From NCBI GenBank assembly GCA_964058845.1, contig CAXKVR010000273.1:1-64000 (forward strand): DNA of 64,000 bases, read 5' to 3'. This stretch comes from Carex sylvatica (Eukaryota; Streptophyta; Magnoliopsida; Poales; Cyperaceae). Position 1 is the first letter of the stretch, and the number at the start of each line of letters is the position of its first letter. The translations under genes and the position numbers were made by a program. The notes beneath the pieces were generated by a model that was not told the DNA's origin, did not search any database, and worked only from the letters and a program-made list of their open reading frames with translations. Of this stretch, positions 34,875-46,652 are shown one piece after another.

Positions 34875-37800
34875 TAGATGTGCTACTTTTATCCGATTAT
34901 CCGGATTCGATCCGGAACCGAATTGGATTCGATCCAGAACCAATCCGAATCCGATTAATTTAGATAGGGTATGGTTTAAAAAATATAACCGGTTAAATTA
35001 TGGATACAGTTACAAAATTAATAATTTAATATCCGATATGGATCCGAACCGGAAACAATACTTTAATGGGTAGGATATGGGTTTCATTTAATTATCCGAC
35101 CCATAACCAGACCTGACCTGATACCCATATAAATATCTGAGAAAACATATATTAATAACTATTAATATATAAAAATACAATTTTGCATATTAATGCATAA
35201 GTCGTGGGGAGCCATGATGCCAAATTTATTCTCGAGTATTTATAGCAGTAACATATTTGCTATAATATATGTTCCATTATTTATAGCATAATTCCATTTT
35301 TTCCTTGATATGTTCCTACATATTTGTTATAGAATAATACAATTTTTCCTTGATATTCTCTACATAATAATAAAAATTTATTGTTCTCATTGATATGAAA
35401 ATTTAAAAAAAAAAATGAACCATAGAAAAATAAAATCGTCATCTCCAATATTTTACTTTCTAAAAAAATATATCTCTTCTTCAATATTTTTATTTTCAAA
35501 AGTTATTTCTCTTCATCCTCATGAATTCAAAAGCTATTAACAAAAAACTGAATTTAATATTTTTTGTTACACCATGAGTGCTCCAAACAACCAACAATAA
35601 AATTCTAAAAATACTACTCAAGTTCCACAAAATATTATTGAAGACTCTAATGAAAAAAAAAGAAAAAAAAATGTAGTATGGAAGGAGTTTACCGAAGATC
35701 CTGACCTGCTGTCAACAAGGCTGCTTGCAACTATTGTAACGAAAAACTAGTTTACACTTCTGGTTTAGGTACTAGTTCACTATTGAAGCATTTGAAAACT
35801 TGTACCATAAAAAAAATTAGAGAAAGGGGACAAAGACAAATTGGTGATTGTGTAATTCAGAATGGCAGGGGTGACGTTTCAAAGAAAATGAAGATATATA
35901 CATTTAACCAAGAAGAATCTTTAGAAGCAATTATTGATTTCTTTGCTATGTGCGAGGTGCCTCTTAATGTTGCCAATCACCATGATTTTATTCAAATGAT
36001 GAATGTTATTCGTCCAGAGTTGAAGTTAATTAAGAGAAGCTTTGCACAATCGCTTGATTTCTCAATTTCAGAGGGAGAAAGAATTAGTGAAGAATTCATT
36101 CTCCAAATCAAGTGGTTGAATATGCTTAACCATCGACACCTGGACCAGCAACCAGACTATTGGTTATATGAGCTTGACAGCACAATTCATGGATGAAAAT
36201 TGGAGGTTGCAAAAGAAGATAATAAACTTTATAAAGCTTGATGAAAGGCATACCGGTAATTACTTAACTTATGTTCTAGTTAAATGCTTATCAGAATGGG
36301 ACATAGAAAATAAGCTTTTTACCATTACAATGGATAGCCATTCAACTAATGGACGAGTGGTGGATCTGTTACATAAGCGGATTGAGGACTCACTTCCTTT
36401 AAATGGTGAATTTTTTCATGTTCGATGTTATGCTCATATCCTCAACTTGATTGTTAGAGAAGGAATTAAAAGGTTAGATAAGAGTGTTTCTCGAATTAGA
36501 GATGTTGTCAAGTTCATTAAATATTCTATGCAACGTTTGAGGATATTTGATGATCTTGTGAAACAACTCAAGTTAGATGTAAAGAAGAAACTTTTACTTG
36601 ATGTTGTCACCAGATGAAATTCCACTTTTCTAATGCTAGAGAGAGCATTAGAGTTCAAAGCTGTTTTTAAAGATTTTTATTTTGTTGAAAATTTTGAAGA
36701 ACCACCCACAGAGATTGATTGGCACCTTGCTATGAAACTTTGCAAATTTCTGAAAATATTTGATGATGTCACTAACATTTTTTCGGCATCAAAAACTCCA
36801 ACGGCAAATTTGTACTTTCATAATGTTTGCATGATCCAGATGCATCTGAGAAAAGAAAGAAATGAGCACATAATAAGAGAAATGCAAGAGGGTATGAGAC
36901 AAAAGTTCGATCAATATTGAAAAGATTACTCTCAAGTGTTATCTATTTCAGCTGTCCTCGACCCTCGCCACAAGATGCGTTTCGTCGAATTTTGCTATAA
37001 GAAAATTTATGGCAGCGAACATGATGCATACATGCCTCATGTTAATCGTGTTCACAATGCTCTACAACGCTTGTTTGAATGGTACAAGAAGGTAGCAGAG
37101 AAAGAAGTCGTACAACCAGTTGATGCATCTCATGTTGCATCTGTTAGAGAGTTATCACAGAGGCAAAATTCTGAAGATTCTGATGATGATTTCATGCAAG
37201 AGTACTACTGAGATGAATCTATTCATAACACAGACGATCTACCGCTCAAATCGGAGCTAGAAGAATATTTGGAAGAGCAGGTATTTAAGTATAACATTAG
37301 AAAATATATATATACACAAATTACTAGTCTATTTCATATGGTCAGAAAATAGTTCTTTTGCATTATCTTCTTTTTTCCTTCATTTTCTAGATTTATATTA
37401 AGAAATCAAGCAAGCATTATATAAATTAAGTTAAAGTTCTGAATTTTAATATAATACCAGTTTGGTCAGTACCAGTACAGGTACGTTATGAAAATATGTG
37501 ATAATAGATTGGTTAGTTGTACTTGTGAATAAAGAATTTACTCAGTCCAAATTCTTTGCTTTATTCTATTATAATTTCCATACAATTTTTTATGAATGAA
37601 AATTAGTTAATTTTATTAATGTACTTTTAGAGATTGAACCAAATTTGATGTAGTGCAAGTTGCACGCTCTTATTTCAGAGAGATTTAGCTTAAATATCAA
37701 AATTTATATTATTTTGCTTTGTGAAAAAATATATATTATTTTGAGCAATGAAACTCATTTTTTAATTTTATTACAGGTCCGTTCAAATGAAAATAATTTT

Positions 37801-38523
37801 GATGTTCTAAAGTATTGGAAGAACAATGAACAGAAGTACCCAATCATCTCTTCTATTGCGAGGAACTTGCTAGCTGTTCCTATCACAACAGTAGCTTCAA
37901 AATTCGCTTTTAGCACAGGTAACAGAGTAATTGATGACAAACGATCAAAGTTTGGAAGCATCAACAATTAAAGCTCTCATTTGTTACAGCGATTAGCAAA
38001 ATAGTAATTGAGATAATATACTTGCAAATGTTGAATTATATATAAAATAGTATTTTTTTAATTTAGATATATAACTAATAATTTAGAGTTATTATTTTTA
38101 TGTTGCTATGTAGCATGATATATTTTATTATTTATGAACAAGATTAATAGTATAATTTTTATTTTGCAGCAGTTTTTAATTTATATTATAAATGATTTAT
38201 TATATGAGATGTTAAAGAAATTATAATTATATTTAAATGTAAATAATTTCTCAAATAATTTGAAGTTGTGACCTATACCCGCTCTGGATTCGGAACCGCA
38301 CCGTATCTGAACCAGACCCGATAATCCACAAACAAGTTATGGGTATCTATCTATCCGAAATCGAAAGACTGGACCCGAAATATCTACGGGTAGGTATCCG
38401 GATCCGGACCCGATCCAATTTGAAACAAATAAGTATATGGATTGAAATTTGGACCTGAATACTTTTAGAGTACGGGTCCAAATATAATAGTATCCGGACT
38501 GACTCGACCCGATAGAACCTCTA
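34875..38523 (+). mobile_element. hAT element, 3.65 kb, with transposase relic
   Basis: Both ends carry the dense GGATTCGATCCGGAACCGAA / GGATCCGGACCCGA words typical of hAT subterminal arrays (34890-35130 and 38278-38520). The termini read TAGATGTGCTA on the left and ATAGAACCTCTA on the right, compatible with hAT ends. They enclose the broken transposase at 35575-37971. The 8-bp flanks (CTGTAGTC and GTCCCCTC) do not match, so the target duplication has eroded or the ends are slightly misplaced. This is the only hAT transposase relic in the window. Confidence 0.7.
35575..37971 (+). pseudogene. hAT-family transposase pseudogene
   Basis: The order of blocks is that of Ac/Tam3-type transposases. 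A BED zinc finger (VWKEFTEDP, then CNYC and HLKTC) lies at about 35677-35805. The catalytic region contains FTITMDSHSTNGRV, FHVRCYAHILNLIVREG and RIRDVVKFI (36310-36530). The TR*NSTFLMLERAL and DDVTNIFSASKTPTANLYF blocks and AVLDPRHKMRF follow. After an intron-like gap (about 37280-37776) comes the C-terminal dimerisation block DVLKYWKNNEQKYPI to VASKFAFSTG. Stops replace Trp at 36614-36616 (usual RWNST) and at 36918-36920 (usual YW). There is an early stop at 35599-35601, a frameshift near 35705, and Lys in place of the conserved Glu of the ASExAFS block. It cannot make active enzyme. ATG 35575 is the probable original start. Confidence 0.88.
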
Positions 38524-39458
38524 GTCCCCTCGCTAGATGTCGCTAGCGACAGAACTCTGCAAATCTCCATTTTAAAAGAACTGGAGGCAGTACCGCCAGT
38601 GAATATATCCTAACACCTTGTTTGGATGGAGAGTGCGTATCCTATGCATTAACTCAAAAATGAATCTTTTAGTTAATGAATCTTAACAGTCTGATTTGGA
38701 ACGGAGCCAATTCAGCCACTACTTATGATATAGGGATCTTTTAATATTAGTGCGGATTTAGTCTGCACGAATTTTAAAATAGATCAGATAGTCAGAATTT
38801 ATTAACTCAAAAGATTATCTTTTAAGTTAATGCAGAGGATATGAATTAGGATAGAGAGTAGAGGAAAGAACGGGAAGTGAAGAATAAAAGAGAATGAAAT
38901 AGAATAGAAAGTAAGATTAACATATTTAATTTTTTTGTATTTGAATAATTAATGAGAAAAAATAAATTTTATTTTACCTTTCCGTCTTATTTTTTGTTTG
39001 ATTAATTAAATTTTAGAAAGTTAATGAGAAATTCAGTGACTGTTATAGAATTGTGACAAAAACTTGTATGAGAATTATATGAGTAAGATATATGATTGAA
39101 TATTTGTGTTATTTTTACAACAAAATTTTCGTTACATCTCAAATTAGAAAAAAAATTAATTATATTAATTATAATGATACAAATTAAATATTTTACTTCT
39201 TGTATCATTTACCTCCGATATAATTTTATCAATCAAATATCATTTAAGATAAAGTTTACCTTTTATTTTCATTCCCTTCCTTTCTTCTTTGGAAGAAAAT
39301 CTTCTGTTCTTCGGAGTGCAGAAATTTTCTGCCCTCTCAATCACTGTAGGTGAAACCGGTCACTGTTAAAGACAGCCAGTTATTTTTTTTTTTGAATTTG
39401 AAGGCAGGTGGACCCACTAAAGAGGCAGACGATTCGTTCCCTCCTTCCTTGCTGTATT
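38524..39458. other. Intergenic, no gene seen
   Basis: Contains a loosely inverted pair (TGCATTAACTCAAAAATG near 38645 and CTCAAAAGATTATCTTTTAAG near 38805) that may be an old foldback remnant. AT-rich beyond that. Confidence 0.4.
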
Positions 39459-39466
39459 GCCTCGAT

Positions 39467-40074
39467 TAGAGTGGGAAAAATGGCACGCCGGAGCCGGTTC
39501 CGTCACGGAACGGCACGGCTCCGGCACGGCACGGCACGGCACGGCACGGCACGGATGTTAGATACGTGCCGTGTCTCGCGTGTCGCGTGCCGTGACCATT
39601 CGCGTGCCGTGACCAATTGTTAGCAAAGAAGACACGGCACGGCACGGCACGGATGTTAGATACGTGCCGTGTCTCGCGTGCCGTGACCATTCGCGTGCCG
39701 TGACCAATTGTTAGCAAAGAAGACACGGCACGGCACGGCACGGAAATTACCTTCGTCACGGCACGGCACGGCACGGAACACGGCACGACACGGCACGGCA
39801 CAGAACGGGAGAAGGTAGGAGACTAGGAGCACCGATTTGGTCACGGCACGACTTGATCACGGCACGCGAGTCACGGCACGACTTGGTCACGGCACGCGAG
39901 TCACGGCGTGACTCGCGTGCCGTGACCATTCGCGTGCCGTGACCACCCCTCATAATTTTGGTCACGGCACGGCACGGCACGTGAAAAATTAACTTGATCA
40001 CGGCACGGCACGTGATCAAAGTCACAGCGTGTTAGTCACGGCACGGCACGGCACGGCACGTTTTTTCCACACTA
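39467..40074. mobile_element. GC-rich hAT-type MITE, 608 bp, exact 8-bp target duplication
   Basis: Starts TAGAGTGGGAAAAATGGCA and ends CACGTTTTTTCCACACTA. The exact duplication GCCTCGAT lies at 39459-39466 and 40075-40082. Almost the whole body is CACGGCACG-type words in both orientations. A 98-bp internal tandem duplication (units starting near 39553 and 39651) makes it longer than the related copy at 15016-15391. Open frames on both strands (Arg/His/Gly/Thr/Ala-rich) are by-products of the repeat. Confidence 0.93.
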
Positions 40075-40376
40075 GCCTCGATCTGAATTCGGACCGCAGA
40101 CCCGCAGTACTCCTGCTGCCTACCCCATCTTTGTCCCGATTGGACCCATGTCAGAGCATTGTCCCGTCGTTATCTGCCTGACAGGCGACAAGTAACGGAG
40201 AAACCCGTCTGAGGTTCCTTGTTCCACTCTTGGTACTTGCAGTTGAAATGCTGGTATCTGTAAGCACATCAGGTGGGGCCCAATGTGCTGTGACCCGATA
40301 TACAATTCATACATAGCAGAAGACGATAAATCATTTCCTTCCGGCGAGACCTAATCGACGCGACCCGTTAAACCAT

Positions 40377-40555
40377 GAATTCGTATCCTCTGAGATATCT
40401 CAAACTTTGCTTGAGTTTATGGAAATTCTCAACCGCTCAAATACTTACTGCACGAATCTCGAAGCTCAAATAATACTGGCCCCCGCGCTACCCCCGAATA
40501 GGCACCGGACACCTCGGTCACGCAGAAGTTGAGATATCTCAGAGGAAACGCACTC
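40377..40555. mobile_element. Mutator-type MITE, 179 bp, exact 9-bp target duplication
   Basis: The inner terminal repeat CCTCTGAGATATCTCAA occurs inverted at both ends, and the left tip is GAATTCGTATCC. The exact 9-bp duplication TTAAACCAT lies at 40368-40376 and 40556-40564. Same family as 14088-14287. It lies about 340 bases upstream of the DUF676 gene start, so it may sit in that promoter. Confidence 0.88.
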
Positions 40556-40852
40556 TTAAACCATCGGGCCTCCCTAGTTCCTTTTTTATTTTCAACTATT
40601 GCGGACTATTTCCATGAAGCTAATTGTAGCGAGTCTATTTTTGTGGTAGACAGGATACCCAGTATAGAGAGAAAACCCACCTAGAAAGTACTCGCGACAT
40701 TTATTACATAAAGACCGTACGACAGGAAATTAGAGTAATTATTTATCAACTATTAAGAGAAATGGTTTGAATTTTCTTGGATTCTTCTCCCTGCGAGCTG
40801 TGTTGGCGTGTTGGTCGTGAGAGAGCGACCTTGGCAGCCTCTGCCAAAGCTT

Positions 40853-40892
40853 TGAAAAGAGAGAGATAGAGAGAGAGGGGAGAAAGAGAGAG
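40853..40892 (+). promoter_or_regulatory. GA-rich leader just upstream of the DUF676 start codon
   Basis: About 40 bases made almost wholly of GAGA words end directly at the ATG. Such (GA)n leaders are common in plant 5' UTRs and can bind GAGA-binding factors. Function here is inference only. Confidence 0.4.
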
Positions 40893-43800
40893 ATGGGAGA
40901 AGAGGTAGCTGTGGTCCGTACAACGGAGTATATCAACGGAGGTCGGGATGTGGTGAGCTCATCGGCCACGGATGCCGACTCGGCGCCGGATCATCTCGTG
41001 GTCATGGTCCATGGGATTCTAGGAAGGTAATTAATTTAGTTACTGATACAAGGCATGCACTCTACGATAAGAGAGAATTCTGTTCTCTGATGTCCCTGGT
41101 TGGATTTTATTATGGTATGGAAAGGGAAAAAAAGAGAGAGGTGCTCTGGCAGAATCAAGCCAAGAGGATGCTTCTGTTCAATTTGGTTGTACCAATTAGT
41201 TTTTGGCAACCTTGTTTAAATGGTTGTCACAATTAATTTACTGATTTGTTTTTTTTTTTATGCAGTAGCGGTGATTGGCAATATGCGGCAAATGAGTTTG
41301 TCAAGAAATTGCCTGATAAAGTTGTTGTACACTGTAAGCGATTCTAATTTAAGATTTTCACAAAAGTTCAGCTTTTTTTCTCTAGTTTGGTACCTGTAGT
41401 TTGGCAAAGCACACAAATTTGGCTGTGGGTGATTTGTTACAACTAATTTCCCTTTATCTTAGCATCATGTCTGGTTGCTGATATTTTTTTTTCGTAAATA
41501 GGCAGTGAAAGAAACAGGCACCGGTTAAGCCTTCATGGTGTGGACGTCATGGGCGAACGCTTGGCAGAAGAGGTAAGCATTAGTCTTTCTAATTTAATTT
41601 CTTTTTTTATTGTTTGTCTATCTAATGTCCTAATGTTCTAAATTAGTTTTTATTCATTCCTATTTTATCTATTAACCAGGTTCTAGAGGTTATTGGTGAA
41701 ATACCAGAAATCCGCAAAATTTCTTTTATTGCGCATTCAATTGGAGGGTTGGTTGCAAGATATGCCATTGCACGGCTTTATAGGCCTCGGACGGGAAATA
41801 TATGCGGCTTGGAACCCATTAATTTTATTGCTGTTGCTACACCTCATCTTGGTTCAAGAGGAAACAAACAAGTAAGCCATTGTTTTCCTCCCTTTTGTAT
41901 TTTTATATAAAGCAAAGAAGGTATGTTTGACAGATTTCTTTTTTTGAGGAAGTAGGCGTTAACCTACTAATTTTTTATTCACCAAAGAAAGTAGTACAAA
42001 AGATTATTGACAAAAAAATTGACAGACTTATGTGTGCTATTTCAATCAATTCTGTAATTGGTGCTGATTTTAGTCTTTTGTTAGTTTTATTTTGGTAGAT
42101 TTGTTTTGTTTAGATTCTGTAAAAATGGTCATATTTTATGATTAATTAGTGAGATATGGCTCTGGTATCAACTGAACTGGCGTATACTATATTTTGGCAT
42201 GTTTAAGCCTGAACCCATTTAAGCCTACTTATTTTCTTTTTCTTTCCTTGAAAGGAGCTCAATTTACCTTTCGGAAAATAGGGAAAAAACTAGCTTTATT
42301 TTATTTTATTTAACAAAAAGAGGATATAAGACTCCACCCCTTAATGAACAAGCAGGTACCTCTTCTTTTAGGGTTTGTAAGAATGGAAAACTTGGTATCG
42401 AGAGTTATACATTGGTTGTTCGGTAGAGCAGGGCGGCATCTTTTTCTGACTGACAGTGAAGAAGGCAAGCCTCCCCTTTTGCTACGCATGATCAGCGATT
42501 CTGGCAACCTTCACTTCATGTACATTTATGATAACTATTGTTTTTATTTTATTTTTTCTTAGCTTAACTTGGGACTTTTTGCAAATCACATCTGATTTTA
42601 TTGTTTTTTGCAAGTGGCTCCAAATAATTCTCTTTCTTGTTACTCTGGTTTATGCTAAACGATTCCTATTGCTGAAATTAGGGAGGTGCATATGGTACAT
42701 TTTATCAAAGTTGACAGTTTTTTTGAGCCTGGATTGACGCAAATTTAACCGATGTGAACTTTGATTGATTTTTAAGTTCACATTAACTCATTAATGGCAA
42801 CCTGGTAGAGCTGCATTAAAAAATTAAGGGTTTAATTTAGTCTCTTTTTGTTTCCTTGGAGTTACCCCATTTTCTCCATGGTTGGTGGTACATACTCAGT
42901 GTGACTTGCAAAAATGTGGATTTAATATTATTCAGTTTGAGGAGTTTGTGTGTGTTTTTTGGGGTTTTGTTGGTGCTTTGCGCGCTGGCAGGAACACTTG
43001 CTTTATTTTAATAGGATACCTTTTTATATACAGATCTGCATTGAGGGCATTCAAACGTCGTGTGGCATATGCAAATGTGGATTGTGACCGTATCCTTTTG
43101 TTGAGTTGACTAAGTGTTTTTTTTTGTCATTTCCCACTATTTATTTTTCCATGTTATAAGTAGGAAGGAAATTTTCTTTAACGAGTTATGCTAAGAGGTT
43201 GTTGGTTGGAGGACATCATCAATTAGAAGAAAGGATGAATTGCCGCAGGTACTAAGTTTGTATTTATTTAATACTCAACAAAAGAAAAGATTGAAGAAAG
43301 AATTTAATACTGGTAATGGACTAGTGTCTGTCTTAGAAAGGTATTACGTTGCTGGTCTAGTAGTTCTTACCATAAGACCTTGAGAATGGTTACTTGTCTA
43401 TTATAAAGACATAATTTGAACAGATCTATTGTAATTTTGATATATATATTTCGTCATTTTTTGTAGTTGGATAGTCACATAAACAAGAAGTATCCCCATA
43501 TTGTACATGAAGAATACACAGAAGCCAAAGATTCTGGTCCTTGTGAAGATTTAACCTCAGCTGATGATTTTGAAACAATGGAAGGTGCACACCGTATTTC
43601 ATTGTTTAATGTTCAGTTCTCAAATTAATGACAATTTATGTGTCATATATTCGTCTAAGTTAGCATAACAAGGATTAACATACCAGGTCGCAGTATCATT
43701 TTTAGTTATAGGCAAAACCAGTTTCTAGTGGAATGATTCCCTTCTGGCTTTCAGATGGCAAAATATAACTAAGTTAGGTTTCAAAGAATGTTTGAGGCTC

Positions 43801-45065
43801 AGCATATTTGGTGCTAACCTTCAAATTTGCTCAGTCTACATGTTTTTTTTTAAGCATTTGATTATTAAAGGGGGAACTAAAAATTCAAATTTTCTTGTTC
43901 CCCTTAATGCTGAGGCTTTGTTGAAGCACAATTGCTGAATTAATGTGATATGAATTTACTAATTTAGGCTTAGTTTGGCTAAATTTAGATTTGGTTTTCA
44001 ATTTTGGTGAACTTAAAGTCATATTACACATACCTGTATTGGTATAGACATCAGACTTTGTTAAGAGTAGAACTAGGGTGTTCCTAAGTTCACTAAGGTG
44101 TTTGAATTTTAAAAAAATGAATGCACTAAAATTAATTTATAAACCTTCTAATTTTGACTGCTTGACTTTATACTAAAACAATTCGAAAACTTACAATTTT
44201 TGCATGTAAATTCACCGCTTGTGAAGTAGATGGATTTCAATGGTTTGGATTTGTCGTTAGAAACTGATATAATATATTTTGGAGTTTGGTGAGCTTAAGA
44301 ACACCCTAGTCGTACTCCAAAGTGAAAGAACTAGGGTGTTCTTAAGCTCACCAAGGTGTTTGGTGAGCTTAACTCCAAAACATATTATATTGGTCTTAAA
44401 CAATAAATCAAAACCGTTGAAACCAATTTACTTCACGAGTGATTAATTTACATGTAAAGTTTTTAGAATTTTGAATTAATTTTGTATAAAATTGTGATTG
44501 GGTTTCATTTCTAGTCTACCCCAACTTGTTTGGGACTAAAGGCTTGGTTGTTGTTGTTGTTGTTGTTGAATTAATTTTGTATAAAGTGCAGTGGTCAAAA
44601 AATATTTAAAAATGAATGTACTAAAATTAATTTATTAGCCTTCCAATTTTGACCGCTTGACTTTATACTAAAACAATTTGAAAACTTAAAATTTTTGCAT
44701 GTAAATTCATCACTTGTGAAGTAGATAGATTTTAACGGTTTGGATTTGTTATTAGAAACTGATATATAATATATTTTGGAGTTAAGCTACCCAAACACCT
44801 TGGTGAGCTTAAGAACACCCTAGTTTTACTCCTTTTTAAATTTGAGTGTAGGAGTTGGTCTTAGGCCAGATTTGCAAAATTATTTTATCTTCAATAGGAT
44901 ATTCCTATTTGTCAATCCTTTTGAGTTTGCTCCTAATATTATTATCACTTTGCTTTCTTTGGCTTAGAAAAAATGGTAAATGGTCTGAGCCGTGTCTCAT
45001 GGGAAAAAGTAGATGTTAGCTTTCACAACAGCTTGCAATGGCTAGTTGCACATAGTATAATTCAG

Positions 45066-45116
<51 letters not shown>

Positions 45117-45282
45117 AGTAATAAATCAACTGTTTTGCAGCCAAGTTTGTGTGTTGGTCATGCTTGTAAAATTCTCTATTTCTCTGGCTTTATACTGTTA
45201 TTTATTCTTTCAGGTCAAATTTTCTTTTATGTATGAAGGTGCAGATATCATACAACACCTTATAGATCATTTCCAAACTTGA
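40893..45282 (+). CDS. DUF676-type serine esterase / putative lipase (alpha/beta hydrolase)
   Basis: Ten exons join in frame: 40893-41026, 41266-41333, 41502-41572, 41680-41871, 42356-42519, 43034-43089, 43196-43248, 43467-43584, 44968-45065 and 45214-45282. They encode 340 residues. The oxyanion-hole block is VVMVHGILGS (36-45) and the nucleophile elbow FIAHSIGGLVARY puts the catalytic Ser at 111. TPHLGSRGNKQVP follows. An Asp candidate lies at 226 or 228 (NVDCDQVVGWRTSSIRR), and a His candidate at 305 or 314 (SFHN, VAHSIIQVK), by position in the family. Plant members have DHxVGW where this one has DQVVGW. The first exon is preceded by a GA-rich 5' leader. Family members hydrolyse lipid esters, but the substrate and location cannot be told. 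Intron 8 (1.38 kb) holds a foldback element and a SINE fragment. No stop or frameshift is seen. Confidence 0.92.
44071..44829. mobile_element. Foldback elements in intron 8 of the DUF676 gene
   Basis: The sequence ACTAGGGTGTTCCTAAG at 44074 and CTTAAGAACACCCTAGT at 44293 enclose a first unit. An inverted ACTAGGGTGTTCTTAAGC at 44331 and CTTAAGAACACCCTAGT at 44808 enclose a second. Both contain AAATTAATTTATAAACC/AGCC, TTTGCATGTAAATTCA and GTTTGGATTTGT words. The second unit is enlarged by a SINE fragment. The 6.24-6.58 kb element has similar inner words. Non-coding and spliced out with the intron. Confidence 0.65.
44491..44567 (+). mobile_element. 5'-truncated Au-like SINE fragment with 18-bp target duplication
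   Basis: CTACCCCAACTTGTTTGGGA, CTAAAGGCTTGG and a (TTG)n tail are the familiar 3' end of the Au SINE family of plants, here from memory. The exact 18-bp duplication GAATTAATTTTGTATAAA flanks it at 44473-44490 and 44568-44585, proving target-primed insertion of only about 77 bp. The tRNA-like promoter region of the SINE is missing. Confidence 0.82.
45067..45117 (+). repeat. (CT)n(CA)n microsatellite in intron 9
   Basis: About 14 CT repeats followed by about 8 CA repeats start directly after the splice donor of exon 9 of the DUF676 gene. Its closeness to the donor could affect splicing, but the donor itself (CAG/GTTCTC) is intact. Confidence 0.9.
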
Positions 45283-45626
45283 GAGGGAAATATATGTTTC
45301 CGTTCTCAGGAGGGAAATGTAATATATATTACAAAAGAAGCGCATGAATTAAGATTTTTTATTTATTTTTAAATCCTATTCTTTTGGTGGGAGGCTGCCT
45401 ATCAATGTCTGTGGCCAATTGATGTAAATCTAGGAACCGGAAGACTATTTGAAAACATTGCCTTTTAGGGAGTTATTTAGTTGTTCTTCCATTTGTATAT
45501 TTTTGTGTTTTTTACAAAGCTTCTTGTTGAGAAACAAAGAAAGTCTGTATAATTGGTGTAATTGCAACTTTGTGATCATTTGATTGGTAGTTTTTTTTTT
45601 TTCCGAATGACTGCATGCGGTGTTGG

Positions 45627-46497
45627 TAGGGCTGGCAAAAAAATTCGTAGTTCGTGATTCGATTCGAGTTTGATTCGGGTTTGATTCGAGTTTAATTCGA
45701 TTCAAAATGGGTTCGAATTGAAATGAACCAAACCAGGTTCGGTTCGAAATTAATTCAAACCAAACTCAAACCTAACCTGGTTCGATCGAAATGGGTTCGC
45801 GAACTTTTATGGTTCGAATCTTATAATAACATCGATTGTTCATTTACCTAATTAAATTAAAATTCAAGATAGAGAGTTATAATTTAACTTAGCCGACGCT
45901 TCATCGCTTTCAAATCTTAATAACCTAGTTCTCTTTCTGCCTCTCCCTAACTCACTCTTCCTCTCGCTCTAAAACTTAGCTGACGCTCTCGGCGACTGGC
46001 TGTCTCTTCTCTCTCTAGCCTAGATGGCTGTCTCTCCTCTCTCTTCGGCCGTATCTCCTCCTCCTTCTCTACCTTTCGGATTCTCATTTCATTAGATGGT
46101 CCGATTGAGAGTTTGATCGAGTGAGCACTCGAGATACGATTATATTTCAGTTCTTGTACTTAATCTTCTTTTTACGATTATTTGTTGTAATGTATTTTTT
46201 CATGAATAATTTTTCAACTTAAAAACACTCATTTATACCGGTAAAAGGAAGCCATGTGAATGTTGTCCCACGAGAAAAAAATTAATGTATAAACTACCAG
46301 TATAACTAGGGCTGCTAAAAAATAATTTAGTTCGTAATTCGATTCGGGTTCGATTCGAAAAATGTGTAGTTCACAATTAATTCGGTTCGAAATGGGTTCG
46401 ATTCGAAACGAATCAAACCAGGTTCGGTTCGAAATTAATTCAAACCAAACTCAAACCTAGGATAAGTTCGATTCGATTTGATTCGTTGCCACCCCTA
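45627..46497. mobile_element. hAT-type non-autonomous element, 871 bp, exact 8-bp target duplication
   Basis: Starts TAGGGCTGGCAAAAAAATTC and ends TTGCCACCCCTA. The exact duplication GGTGTTGG lies at 45619-45626 and 46498-46505. GGTTCGA/GATTCGA words fill both ends. A second left-end-like start (CTAGGGCTGCTAAAAAATAA at about 46308) repeats inside the right half, suggesting internal rearrangement. The pyrimidine-rich middle (45900-46080) is unlike the ends and may be captured DNA. Non-coding. Confidence 0.88.
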
Positions 46498-46546
46498 GGT
46501 GTTGGTGGGTTTTAAGAACAATGTTTTGAAAACTTGAGTAATACAA

Positions 46547-46652
46547 TATTTTATTGGTTCAATGTCATAATTAATAGACAGTTTTAAAATATTACTAAAA
46601 TTTTATTGGTTCAATGTCATAATTATTAGACAGTTTTAAAATATTACTAAAG
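46547..46652. repeat. 53-bp tandem duplication
   Basis: Two adjacent units beginning ATTTTATTGGTTCAATGTCA, with one or two differences between them. No coding role. Confidence 0.75.

Noticed and set aside
38610..38860. Possible foldback MITE
   Set aside because: Inverted similarity is weak and no matching tips or target duplication were found.
39408..40025. Long Arg/His/Gly/Thr-rich frames on both strands
   Set aside because: They are the translation of CACGGCACG repeats inside a hAT MITE with exact ends.
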